64,000 nt of DNA from positions 372,001-436,000 of the forward strand of contig JACJID010000004.1 in assembly GCA_014138725.1 (NCBI GenBank). The letters are read 5' to 3'. Position 1 is the first letter of the stretch. Each line of letters starts with the position of its first letter. Source of the DNA: Kutzneria viridogrisea. Lineage in GTDB: Bacteria; Actinomycetota; Actinomycetes; Mycobacteriales; Pseudonocardiaceae. Below, one piece after another: positions 54,255-62,127 of the stretch. The notes under the pieces are model-generated. The model searched no databases. It was not told the DNA's origin and saw nothing but the letters and a program-made list of their open reading frames with translations. The position numbers were made by a program, and so were the translations under genes.

Positions 54255-55864
54255 CGCGGTACCCCGGCGCGGGCGATGATCGCCGCGGTGTCCACGCCGG
54301 TGGGCAGCGTGCCGAAGGCCACGCCCCAGTCCTCCCCCAGCCGGGAGGCGCAGAACGCGTCGGCCACGGCGGGGTGGCCGTAGCGGACCAGCACGGCTCC
54401 CTGCAGCACCATGGCCATGCGCTCCACCAGCCGCCGCGCCCGGTACTCGATGCCGTCCAGATCGGACAGTTCCTTGCGCACCAACGAGACCGCGCGGTCC
54501 AGCCGGGGATCGGCCCCGGCCGCCTCCTCGATCTCGGCGAAGAAGGCCGCCACCGAGCCGGGCTGGCGGGCCATCGCGCGCAGGGTGTCCAGCGCGGCCA
54601 CGTTGCCCGAGCCCTCCCAGATCGAGGGCAGCGGGGCCTCCCGGTACAGCAGCGGCATGCCAGACTCCTCGACGTACCCGTTGCCGCCCAGGCACTCCAG
54701 CGCCTCGGCGGCGTGCGCGGGAGCCCGCTTGCACACCCAGTACTTGGTGACCGCCAGCGCGAGCCTGCGGAACTCGTGCTCGCCCCGGTCCGAGGCCCCG
54801 GCAAGGCGCATCGCCACGGCGGTCGCGGCCTCGGACTCCACGGCCAGGTCGGCCAGCACGTTGGTCATCAGCGGCTGGTCGATCAGCTTGGCGCCGAAGG
54901 CGGACCGGTGCTGGGCGTGGTGCACCGCCTGGCGCAGCCCGGCCTGCATGCCCGCGGCACTGCCCAGCACGCAGTCCAGCCGGGTGTTGTTGACCATCTC
55001 GATGATGGTCGGCACCCCGCGGCCCTCCTCGCCGACCAGCCAGCCCACCGCCCCGTCGTACTCCAGCTCGGCCGAGGCGTTGGACCTGTTGCCCAGCTTG
55101 TCCTTGAGCCGCTGGATGTGCAGCCGGTTGCGGGTGCCGTCGGGCAGCACCCTGGGCAGCAGGAAGCAGGACAGCCCGCCGGGGGCCTGCGCCAGCGTGA
55201 GGAACACGTCGGACATCGGCGCGGAGGTGAACCACTTGTGGCCGGTGATCGAGTAGGTGCCGTCCCCGGCGGGCGCGGCGCGCGTGGTGTTGGCGCGCAC
55301 GTCGGAGCCGCCCTGCTTCTCGGTCATCGACATGCCCGCGATCAGGCCGCGCTTGGTGCTGGGCTCGCGCAGCCCGAAGTCGTACTCCGGCGAGGTGAGC
55401 AGCGGTTCGTAGCGCGCCGCCAGCTCCGCGTTGTGCCGCAGGGCGGGCACCGCCGCGTAGGTCATGGAGATCGGGCAGATGTGCCCGGCCTCCACCTGCC
55501 CCCACACGATCATCTTCGCGGCGCGGGCCACGTGCGCGCCCGGCCGGTCCTGCCGCCAGGGCGCGGCGTGCACCCCGTTGCGCACGGCCACGGTCATCAG
55601 CTCGTGCCAGTACGGATGGAACTCGACCTCGTCCACGCGGTGCCCGTACCGGTCGTGCGTGCGCAGCACCGGCGGGTGGGAGTTGACCACCCGCCCCCAC
55701 TCCTGGGCCTGCTCGGTGCCGCCGAGCAGGCCCAGCTCGTGCAGTTCGGGCTCGGCCCACCCGGCACCCTGCTCGTGCAGGCCCTCCAACAGGACCGGGT
55801 GCTCGGCGAGGTCGTGACCGGCCAGCGGCGGGACCTGGTTGGTGACCTCATGCGTCGGTGGCAT
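54251..55864 (-). CDS. AidB-like acyl-CoA dehydrogenase
   Basis: A 537-residue member of the acyl-CoA dehydrogenase superfamily closest to AidB/isovaleryl-CoA dehydrogenase-like proteins. FAD motifs AGMSMTEKQGGSDVRANTT and KWFTSAPMSD, and the substrate-region REAPLPSIWEGSGNVAALD, are typical. E. coli AidB is linked to alkylation stress, but this operon position suggests a catabolic role. Its stop overlaps the enoyl-CoA hydratase start, and its start lies within the last 17 bp of the TetR gene. Confidence 0.88.
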   Translation of the reverse strand: MPPTHEVTNQVPPLAGHDLAEHPVLLEGLHEQGAGWAEPELHELGLLGGTEQAQEWGRVVNSHPPVLRTHDRYGHRVDEVEFHPYWHELMTVAVRNGVHAAPWRQDRPGAHVARAAKMIVWGQVEAGHICPISMTYAAVPALRHNAELAARYEPLLTSPEYDFGLREPSTKRGLIAGMSMTEKQGGSDVRANTTRAAPAGDGTYSITGHKWFTSAPMSDVFLTLAQAPGGLSCFLLPRVLPDGTRNRLHIQRLKDKLGNRSNASAELEYDGAVGWLVGEEGRGVPTIIEMVNNTRLDCVLGSAAGMQAGLRQAVHHAQHRSAFGAKLIDQPLMTNVLADLAVESEAATAVAMRLAGASDRGEHEFRRLALAVTKYWVCKRAPAHAAEALECLGGNGYVEESGMPLLYREAPLPSIWEGSGNVAALDTLRAMARQPGSVAAFFAEIEEAAGADPRLDRAVSLVRKELSDLDGIEYRARRLVERMAMVLQGAVLVRYGHPAVADAFCASRLGEDWGVAFGTLPTGVDTAAIIARAGVPR

Positions 55865-56462
55865 GGCGTTCTCCCAGTGCGCGCAACGTGAACTTGACCA
55901 GTGAGGGGATCGTGTCCGGGTGCGCCGCCCCCTCCGACAGCGGGCCGACGAGCACCTCGGCCACCGCGCCGACCAGTGCGGCGGCGGTGACCTGCGGGTC
56001 CTGCGGGGGCAGCTGGCCAGCCTCGACGGCCTCGGCCACGCGGACCGCGAAGGCGTCGCGGAACACCCGCCGGAACACCAGTCGCTCGGTCTCCACCAGC
56101 GCGTCCACCGGTTCGGCCAGCAGGGCGTAGGCCAGGCGCGGGGCCTTCATCGCCCGCCCGGCGAAGGTCTCCACCACGGCGACGGTCCGCTGCACGAGAT
56201 CACCCGGCTGACCGGCGGCCTCCTCAACGGCGTCCACCTCGCGGCTGACCACCCGCCGGAAGAGCTCGGCCACCAGTTCGGCCTTGCCGGGGAAGTGCCG
56301 GTACACGCTGCCGGTGGCCACTCCCGCCCGCGCGGCGACCGCGGCCACCGAGCAGCCCGCGTAGCCCTGTTCGGCCAGCAGTTGCACGGCGGCCTCGAGC
56401 AGCGCCTCGCGCTGGGCGTCCAGGCGGGCCTGGACTTTCGGGGTGCGTCGGTAGGGCACACA
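55848..56462 (-). CDS. TetR-family transcriptional regulator
   Basis: A 204-residue TetR regulator, first gene of the operon that includes the AidB-like, enoyl-CoA hydratase and AurF-like genes. The HTH is at about residues 21-67 (CSVAAVAARAGVATGSVYRHFPGKAELV). I prefer GTG at 56462 (protein begins MPYRRTPKVQ), because a palindromic operator occupies 56468-56482 and would lie inside the gene if the ATG at 56483 were used. It probably autoregulates the operon. Confidence 0.85.
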   Translation of the reverse strand, partial: CVPYRRTPKVQARLDAQREALLEAAVQLLAEQGYAGCSVAAVAARAGVATGSVYRHFPGKAELVAELFRRVVSREVDAVEEAAGQPGDLVQRTVAVVETFAGRAMKAPRLAYALLAEPVDALVETERLVFRRVFRDAFAVRVAEAVEAGQLPPQDPQVTAAALVGAVAEVLVGPLSEGAAHPDTIPSLVKFTLRALGERHATDA

Positions 56463-56467
56463 AGAAG

Positions 56468-56482
56468 TGAACCAGTGATTCA
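56468..56482. promoter_or_regulatory. TetR operator (15-bp dyad)
   Basis: TGAACCAGTGATTCA (plus strand) is a near-perfect dyad TGAA(C)CA-C/G-TG(A)TTCA, 5 bp upstream of the TetR GTG. It lies between divergent promoters of the TetR operon and the GH1 gene and could regulate both. Confidence 0.6.
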
Positions 56483-56562
56483 TGGCTTCAGCAAGACCCG
56501 GCCGTAGGCCGTTCGGCCGATGCGGCATGCTGGTGATCATCCGACTGGGAGGACCGTCCTTC

Positions 56563-57834
56563 ATGCGCTCGGCGCTGATCGCCTGCCTTGCCACCTGCCT
56601 GACCGCCGTGCACGCCCAGGCCGCCCCGACCGGCCCGGCCCCGGTGCCCGCCGACTTCCTCTGGGGCGTGTCGACCTCCGGGTTCCAGTCCGAGGGTTCG
56701 GCCCCGGACAGCAACTGGCGCCGCTACGCCGCCCAGCAGGGCAACGAGCCGTACCAGAACGCGATCGACTTCCGGCACCGCTACGCCGAGGACATCCAGC
56801 GCGCGGCGGCCCTGGGCGTCAAGGTGTTCCGGTTCAGCGTGGAGTGGGCCAGGGTCCAGCCCGCGCCGGACCGCTGGGACGAGACCGAACTGGCCTACTA
56901 CGACGACGTGCTGCGCAAGATCAAGGCGGCGGGTATGCGGCCGATGATCACCCTGGACCACTGGGTCTACCCCGGCTGGATCGCCGACCGGCACGGCTGG
57001 TCCGACCCGGGCACGGTCACCGCCTGGCTCGCCAACGCGCGCAAGGTGATCCAGCGCTACCGGGGCCAGGGCGCACTGTGGATCACCATCAACGAGCCGA
57101 CGGTGTACCTCGCACAGGAGGTGGAGCACACCAAGGCGGACAAGTCGGTGGTCGCCGACCACCTCGTTCAGGCCCACCGCGGCGCCTACGACCTGGTGCA
57201 CGAACTGGACCCGGGCGCGCTGGTGTCCAGCAACGTCGCGTTCATCGTCGGCGTCAACGAGATGGTGGACAAGGACTTCCTGGACCGGGTCGCCGACAAG
57301 CTGGACTACGTCGGGCTGGACTACTACTACGGGCTGAGTGTGGACAACACCAGCATCCTCGGCGCCGACCTCGTGCACGCGCCGTGGAAGGTCGACCCGC
57401 AGCCCGACGGCATCTACTACGCGCTGCGCCAGTACGCGCGGCGCTTCCCGAAGCTGCCGCTGTACGTGGTGGAGAACGGCATGGCGGGCCCGGACGGCTC
57501 CGCGCGGCCCGACGGCTACACCCGGGCCCAGCACCTGCGCGACCACGTGTACTGGGTGCAGCGGGCGATCGCCGACGGCATGCACGTGATCGGCTACAAC
57601 TACTGGAGCCTGACCGACAACTACGAGTGGGGCAGCTACAAGCCGCGGTTCGGTCTGTACACAGTGGACAGCGGGGCGGACGGGACACTGAGCCGCAGGC
57701 CCACCGACGCCGTCACGGCGTACCGGGAGATCACCGCACGGCACGGGGTGCCCGCCGGGTACCGGCCCGCGCACCGGGATTCGACCTGTTCGCTGGTGGA
57801 CGGTCTGACCAGTTGCCTGCGGCCGCACGGCTGA
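56563..57834 (+). CDS. Secreted GH1 beta-glycosidase
   Basis: A 423-residue glycoside hydrolase family 1 enzyme. A signal peptide (about residues 1-20, ending VHAQA) indicates export, which is unusual for GH1. The acid/base glutamate is in TINEP (about residue 177) and the nucleophile in VVENG (about 304). The glycone-binding region DFLWGVSTSGFQSEGS is intact near the N-terminus and the late motif YNYWSLTDNYEW near 343. Beta-glucosidase is likely but sugar specificity is open. The ATG at 56563 has GGGAGG about 11 nt upstream. Confidence 0.9.
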   Translation: MRSALIACLATCLTAVHAQAAPTGPAPVPADFLWGVSTSGFQSEGSAPDSNWRRYAAQQGNEPYQNAIDFRHRYAEDIQRAAALGVKVFRFSVEWARVQPAPDRWDETELAYYDDVLRKIKAAGMRPMITLDHWVYPGWIADRHGWSDPGTVTAWLANARKVIQRYRGQGALWITINEPTVYLAQEVEHTKADKSVVADHLVQAHRGAYDLVHELDPGALVSSNVAFIVGVNEMVDKDFLDRVADKLDYVGLDYYYGLSVDNTSILGADLVHAPWKVDPQPDGIYYALRQYARRFPKLPLYVVENGMAGPDGSARPDGYTRAQHLRDHVYWVQRAIADGMHVIGYNYWSLTDNYEWGSYKPRFGLYTVDSGADGTLSRRPTDAVTAYREITARHGVPAGYRPAHRDSTCSLVDGLTSCLRPHG

Positions 57835-57874
57835 GCGCACCGGGGCCCCGCGAGGGCGGCGCTAGGATCGGCCG

Positions 57875-58471
57875 GTGCCGAGACTGACCCGCGCCGAGAG
57901 CCAGGCCCGCACGCGCGAACTGCTGCTGGAGACCGCGCGGCGCCTCTTCCTGGACGAGGGCTACAGCGCCACCTCGATCGCCAAGGTGGCCGACACCGCG
58001 GGGTTCTCCAGCGGGGCGGTCTACTCCAACTTCGAGAGCAAGGCCGAACTCGCGCTGGCCGTGTTGGAGCAGATCCAGGACGAGGTGGTCGGCCAGGTCA
58101 CCACGATCATGGCGGGGACCGACGGCTTCGAGGACACGCTGGTGGCCATCGAGGTCTGGGGCGACGAGGTGATGGCCAGCGGTTGGCCGCGACTGGAACT
58201 GGAGTTCGCACTGGAGGCACGGCGCGACCCCGCGCTGGTGCGCGCGCTGGCCGACCGCGAGCGCTCCGTGGCCGACCTGATCGCCACCGCGCTGCACCGC
58301 CACCTCGTCACGCTGGGCCTGGCCGAGGTACTGCCCGCCAAGGCCCTGGCCCGTGCCGCGATCAGCCTGGCGATCGGCCTGGCCATCCAGCACCTGGTCG
58401 ACCCGAGCGTCACCGCCCAGGGCCTCACCGAGCCGCTGCGCCGCCTGCTGGGGGTCACGGCAGCACGGTGA
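57875..58471 (+). CDS. TetR-family transcriptional regulator
   Basis: A 198-residue TetR protein. The HTH at about residues 13-60 (TSIAKVADTAGFSSGAVYSNFESKAELA) is clear and the C-terminal half belongs to the large TetR_C group without a recognisable ligand. It begins 40 bp after the GH1 gene on the same strand, so it may be co-transcribed with it, or form a separate unit. The GTG start at 57875 fits the TetR N-terminus. Confidence 0.87.
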   Translation: MPRLTRAESQARTRELLLETARRLFLDEGYSATSIAKVADTAGFSSGAVYSNFESKAELALAVLEQIQDEVVGQVTTIMAGTDGFEDTLVAIEVWGDEVMASGWPRLELEFALEARRDPALVRALADRERSVADLIATALHRHLVTLGLAEVLPAKALARAAISLAIGLAIQHLVDPSVTAQGLTEPLRRLLGVTAAR

Positions 58472-58581
58472 CCGAGCGCACGGGGAAACCAGTGCGGCAC
58501 CACGCCTGAACTGCACTTTTTCATCCGGACACGCCAGGTGGTGCCACATGACACCCTCCGGTGAGCCAACATGACTTGCCC

Positions 58582-58614
58582 ATGTGCCATCGATGTGCCA
58601 AAGTGGTGCCATGG
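58582..58614. promoter_or_regulatory. Three tandem 11-bp operator-like repeats
   Basis: ATGTGCCATCG (58582-58592), ATGTGCCAAAG (58593-58603) and TGGTGCCATGG (58604-58614) repeat every 11 bp and overlap the start codon of the next gene. More GTGCCA/TGTCA-like elements lie upstream (near 58540-58555). An 11-bp period places sites on the same helix face, as expected for ribbon-helix-helix repressors. Confidence 0.55.
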
Positions 58615-59144
58615 ACTTGACCTCGTATGTGAACAACCTCGGACGTGAGTTCGCCACGCTTGCCGAAGCCGGTGGTGACGAGGCGCGTGCGTTGGTCGAG
58701 CGCCTGACCGGGTCGCTCGAGTCGGCGATCCGGATGACTCTGCTGGACGCGCTGTCGGCCGCCGCCGACGAGATCACCCGGGAGCTGGCCCCGGGTTCGG
58801 TGGAGCTGCGCCTGCGCGGACGCGATCCGAAGTTCGTCGTGACCTCGCAGCCCGACGAGCCGTTCGAGCTCACGGCCAAGGACGCCGCGGCGACGGTCGA
58901 CGGCGCGACGGACGGCGGCCTGCTGATCGCCGAGGACGGCCCCGCCGCGCGGATCAACGTGCGCCTGCCCGAACAGCTCAAGGCCGCGATCGAGGAGGTC
59001 GCCGCCAAGGAGGGGCGCTCGGTCAACGCCTGGCTGGTCCGGGCAGCGGCCACCGCCCTGCAGCGGACCGATCGCGAGCAGCGCCCCGAGCCACGCAGCG
59101 GCGGCAAGCGAACCAAGCAGCACCTGACCGGCTGGGTGCGTTAA
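58611..59144 (+). CDS. Ribbon-helix-helix protein (HicB/Arc-like C-terminus)
   Basis: A 177-residue protein. Residues about 122-155 (RINVRLPEQLKAAIEEVAAKEGRSVNAW, shown in part) form a ribbon-helix-helix DNA-binding domain as in HicB/CopG antitoxins, and the N-terminal 90 residues are an acidic helical domain of unknown function. No toxin gene is adjacent; instead it leads a DUF4097 and ABC transporter module, a combination I recall from other actinobacteria. It probably represses its own operon through the 11-bp repeats at its start. The C-terminus is basic and disordered. Confidence 0.72.
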   Translation: MDLTSYVNNLGREFATLAEAGGDEARALVERLTGSLESAIRMTLLDALSAAADEITRELAPGSVELRLRGRDPKFVVTSQPDEPFELTAKDAAATVDGATDGGLLIAEDGPAARINVRLPEQLKAAIEEVAAKEGRSVNAWLVRAAATALQRTDREQRPEPRSGGKRTKQHLTGWVR

Positions 59145-59216
59145 CCGCACCGCTTTCCACACACCACGTCCCCGACCTGCGGGGATTGTTCACCCACCCA
59201 TGTTGAGGGGACAGCC

Positions 59217-60062
59217 ATGCCAAATTACGAGACGCCCGAACCGATTTCCGTCACGCTCGAACTCGGCGTCGGCGATGTGCGGATCACCGCGAGCGACCGG
59301 ACCGACACCGTCGTCGAGGTCCGCCCGAGCGACGCGGCCGACGAGTCCGACGTGCAGGCCGCACAGCGGGTCCGCGTCGACTACACCAACGGCGTGCTCC
59401 AGGTCACCGGTCCGAAGGCGCGCGTTTTCGACTTCTCCCGCAAGACCAGGTCGGTCGACGTGGCCATCGAACTGCCCAGTGGTTCCCAGGTGTCCGCGGA
59501 GATGCAGGTGGGGGACTTCCACTGTGCGGGCCGGCTCGGGGAGTGCAGGTTCAAGACCTCCACCGGGAACGTCCGGGTCGAACGAACCGGCCCGCTGCGC
59601 CTGGACACCTCGACCGGTCACGTCACCGCCGAGGGCGTCGCGGGCAACGCCGAGATCTACACCGGCTCCGGCAAGGTCCAGATCGGCGAGGTCGATGGCG
59701 CCGCGGTGGTGAAGAACTCCAACGGCGACACCACGATCGAGGCGGTCACCGGCGACGTGCGGGTGCGCGCGGCCAACGGCGACATCTCCGTGGACCGGGC
59801 CGGTGCTGGTGTCGACGCGAAGACCTCCAACGGCAGCATCCGCATCGGCGAGGTGGTCCGCGGTTCGGTCACGCTCGGGACCGCGATGGGTGACCTGGAG
59901 GTCGGCATCGCCGAAGGTACCGCCGCCTGGCTACAGGTGAACACCGGGTTCGGGCACGTGCACAACCTGCTGGAGGCCGCCAGCAGCCCCGGGGAGCCCG
60001 ACGAGACCGTCGAGGTGCGCGGGCGCACCTCCTACGGCGACATCACGATCCGCCGTTCCTGA
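59217..60062 (+). CDS. DUF4097 beta-helix protein
   Basis: A 281-residue protein made of repeated short beta strands (about 10 to 15 turns), with motifs TSTGNVRVE, TSTGHVTAEG, TGSGKVQIGEV, SNGDTTIEAVTGDVRV and SNGSIRIGEV. This is the DUF4097 (DUF4098-like adhesin) right-handed beta-helix. It has no signal peptide or membrane segment. The family often accompanies ABC exporters or membrane-stress modules, as here. GAGGGG precedes the ATG by 6 nt. Confidence 0.85.
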   Translation: MPNYETPEPISVTLELGVGDVRITASDRTDTVVEVRPSDAADESDVQAAQRVRVDYTNGVLQVTGPKARVFDFSRKTRSVDVAIELPSGSQVSAEMQVGDFHCAGRLGECRFKTSTGNVRVERTGPLRLDTSTGHVTAEGVAGNAEIYTGSGKVQIGEVDGAAVVKNSNGDTTIEAVTGDVRVRAANGDISVDRAGAGVDAKTSNGSIRIGEVVRGSVTLGTAMGDLEVGIAEGTAAWLQVNTGFGHVHNLLEAASSPGEPDETVEVRGRTSYGDITIRRS

Positions 60063-60084
60063 AGACCTTCCGGAGGGGAAAACC

Positions 60085-61041
60085 ATGACCACCAGGCAAT
60101 CGTCGGCGATCGCGGTGACCGGGCTACGCAAGTCCTTCGGTGACCAGGTCGTGCTCGACGGTCTCGATCTCACCGTGCGACGGGGAACGGTCTTCTCGCT
60201 GCTCGGCGCGAACGGCGCCGGGAAGACCACCACGGTCAAGATTCTGTCCACTTTGCTCAGTGCGGACGCCGGTGAGGTCCAGGTCGCCGGGCACGACCTC
60301 GCCCGCGAACCCGACGCGGTGCGCGCCGCGATCGGTGTCACCGGCCAGTTCTCGGCGGTGGACAACCTGCTCACCGGCGAGGAGAACCTGCTGCTGATGG
60401 CGGATCTGCACCACCTCGCCCGGGGCGAGGGCCGGCGCCGCGCAGCCCAGCTGCTCGAACAGTTCGACCTGGTAGAGGCGAGCAGGAAGCCGGCATCGAC
60501 CTACTCCGGGGGCATGCGGCGGCGGCTCGACCTGGCGATGACCCTGGTCGGCAGCCCGCAGGTGATCTTCCTCGACGAGCCGACCACCGGACTGGACCCG
60601 CGCAGCCGCCGGAACATGTGGCAGATCATCCGGGACCTGGTGGCCGGCGGCGTCACCATCTTCCTGACCACGCAGTACCTGGAGGAAGCCGACGAGCTGG
60701 CCGACCGGATCGCGGTCCTCGACCACGGCCGGGTGGTCGCCGAGGGAACCGCGGAGGAACTGAAGCGCCGCATCCCCGGCGGGCACGTTCGGCTGCGGTT
60801 CGCCGCCCCGCAGGGCCTCGACGCGGCCATGGGCCTGCTGGGGCAGGCCACGCGCGACAACGACGCGCTCGCCCTGCGGGTGCCCAGCGACGGCAGCCTG
60901 CGCTCGCTGAAGACCCTGATCGACCGGCTCGACGACCGGGCCATCGAGGTCGACGAACTGTCCGTGCACACCCCCGATCTCGACGACGTCTTCCTCGCCC
61001 TCACCGGCGACTCCACCAACGAGAAGGTGACCACTCGATGA
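60085..61041 (+). CDS. ABC transporter ATPase (DrrA-like)
   Basis: A 318-residue ATP-binding subunit of a drug-exporter-type (DrrA/NodI) ABC system. Walker A GANGAGKTT (about 43-51), signature YSGGMRRRLDL (about 140-150), Walker B VIFLDEPTTGLD (about 160-171) and H-loop-type TTQYLEEAD are intact, and a C-terminal DrrA-like extension follows. It overlaps the permease start (ATGA), forming one exporter with it. Confidence 0.93.
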   Translation: MTTRQSSAIAVTGLRKSFGDQVVLDGLDLTVRRGTVFSLLGANGAGKTTTVKILSTLLSADAGEVQVAGHDLAREPDAVRAAIGVTGQFSAVDNLLTGEENLLLMADLHHLARGEGRRRAAQLLEQFDLVEASRKPASTYSGGMRRRLDLAMTLVGSPQVIFLDEPTTGLDPRSRRNMWQIIRDLVAGGVTIFLTTQYLEEADELADRIAVLDHGRVVAEGTAEELKRRIPGGHVRLRFAAPQGLDAAMGLLGQATRDNDALALRVPSDGSLRSLKTLIDRLDDRAIEVDELSVHTPDLDDVFLALTGDSTNEKVTTR

Positions 61042-61877
61042 GCACCCACACCCTCACCGGCCCGGCTCCGGCGGGCCTGCGTTTCCATCCGCTGCGCGAC
61101 TCGGCGACGATGCTGCGCCGCAACCTCAAGCGCATGCTGCGGTACCCGTCGATGACCGTGATGCTCGTCGGCATGCCCGTCGTCTTCCTGCTGCTGTTCG
61201 TCTACGTGTTCGGCGGCACGTTGGGCGCCGGGCTCGGCGGGCCGGTGCACAGCGGGGCGGTCGGCGGGCGCGCCGAGTACGCCAACTACGTGGCGCCCGC
61301 GATCATCCTGATGACCGTGACCTCCACGGTCCAGGGGACCGCGATCTCGATCGCCATGGACATGACCGAGGGCATCATCGCCCGGTTCCGCACCATGCAC
61401 ATCGCCCGCGTCTCGGTGCTGACCGGACACGTCCTTGGCAGCGTGATCCAGGCGGTGTTCAGCCTGGTGATCGTGATCGGCGTGGCCTTGCTGGTCGGTT
61501 TCCGGCCCGCCGCCGGGCTGGGCGGGTGGCTGGCCGCGGCCGGTTTCCTGGTGCTGGTGACCTTCGCGCTCGTGTGGCTCGCCGTCGCGCTCGGCCAGGT
61601 GAGCAAGAGCGTCGAGACCGCGAGCAACCTGCCCATGCCGCTGGTTCTGCTGCCCTTCCTCGGCAGCGGGTTCGTCCCCACCGACTCCATGCCGGCCGGG
61701 CTGCGCTGGTTCGCCGAGTACCAGCCGTTCACGCCGATCATCGAAACCCTGCGCGGCCTGCTGATGGACAAGCCGATCGGGAACAACGGGTGGATCGCGC
61801 TCGTCTGGTGCGCCGTCATCGCGCTGGGCGGCTACCTCTGGTCGAAGCGACTGTTCAACCGCGTGGGCTCTCGATAA
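61038..61877 (+). CDS. ABC-2 type permease (DrrB-like)
   Basis: A 279-residue membrane subunit with six hydrophobic helices (first near residues 40-60, last near 250-272). The ABC-2 pattern is clear from the segments NYVAPAIILMT, EGIIARFRTMHI and LPLVLLPFLGSGFVPT-like region near residue 205. It pairs with the DrrA-like ATPase to export an unknown, probably hydrophobic compound or lipid. Confidence 0.92.
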   Translation: MSTHTLTGPAPAGLRFHPLRDSATMLRRNLKRMLRYPSMTVMLVGMPVVFLLLFVYVFGGTLGAGLGGPVHSGAVGGRAEYANYVAPAIILMTVTSTVQGTAISIAMDMTEGIIARFRTMHIARVSVLTGHVLGSVIQAVFSLVIVIGVALLVGFRPAAGLGGWLAAAGFLVLVTFALVWLAVALGQVSKSVETASNLPMPLVLLPFLGSGFVPTDSMPAGLRWFAEYQPFTPIIETLRGLLMDKPIGNNGWIALVWCAVIALGGYLWSKRLFNRVGSR

Positions 61878-62127
61878 CGGCCTAAAACCCAACGAGACAA
61901 GCAAATCCCGCTAGCAGCCAACGACTTCCCCGAGCAGTCCGACCACACCGTCCCGGTCCGCGCCTGATCTCTGACCGCCTGGTCGGCCCCCGCCTCACCC
62001 CGCTCGCGAGTCAGCCCTCGCTTGAGCTCCTCTCGCGCGATCCCGCGCGCCCCTGATCACCTGCGCCGTGATGGCGAACCCGTGGCATCGCCATGCCCAA
62101 AACCGTTACTGAGAAAGGACAAAACGA

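Noticed and set aside
58611-59144. HicAB-type toxin-antitoxin pair
   Set aside because: Only the ribbon-helix-helix protein is present; no small HicA-like or other toxin frame flanks it.
61878-62127. Possible remnant gene ending near 61966
   Set aside because: One frame gives a short peptide with a stop but no family match; about 250 bp of sequence holds nothing I can support.
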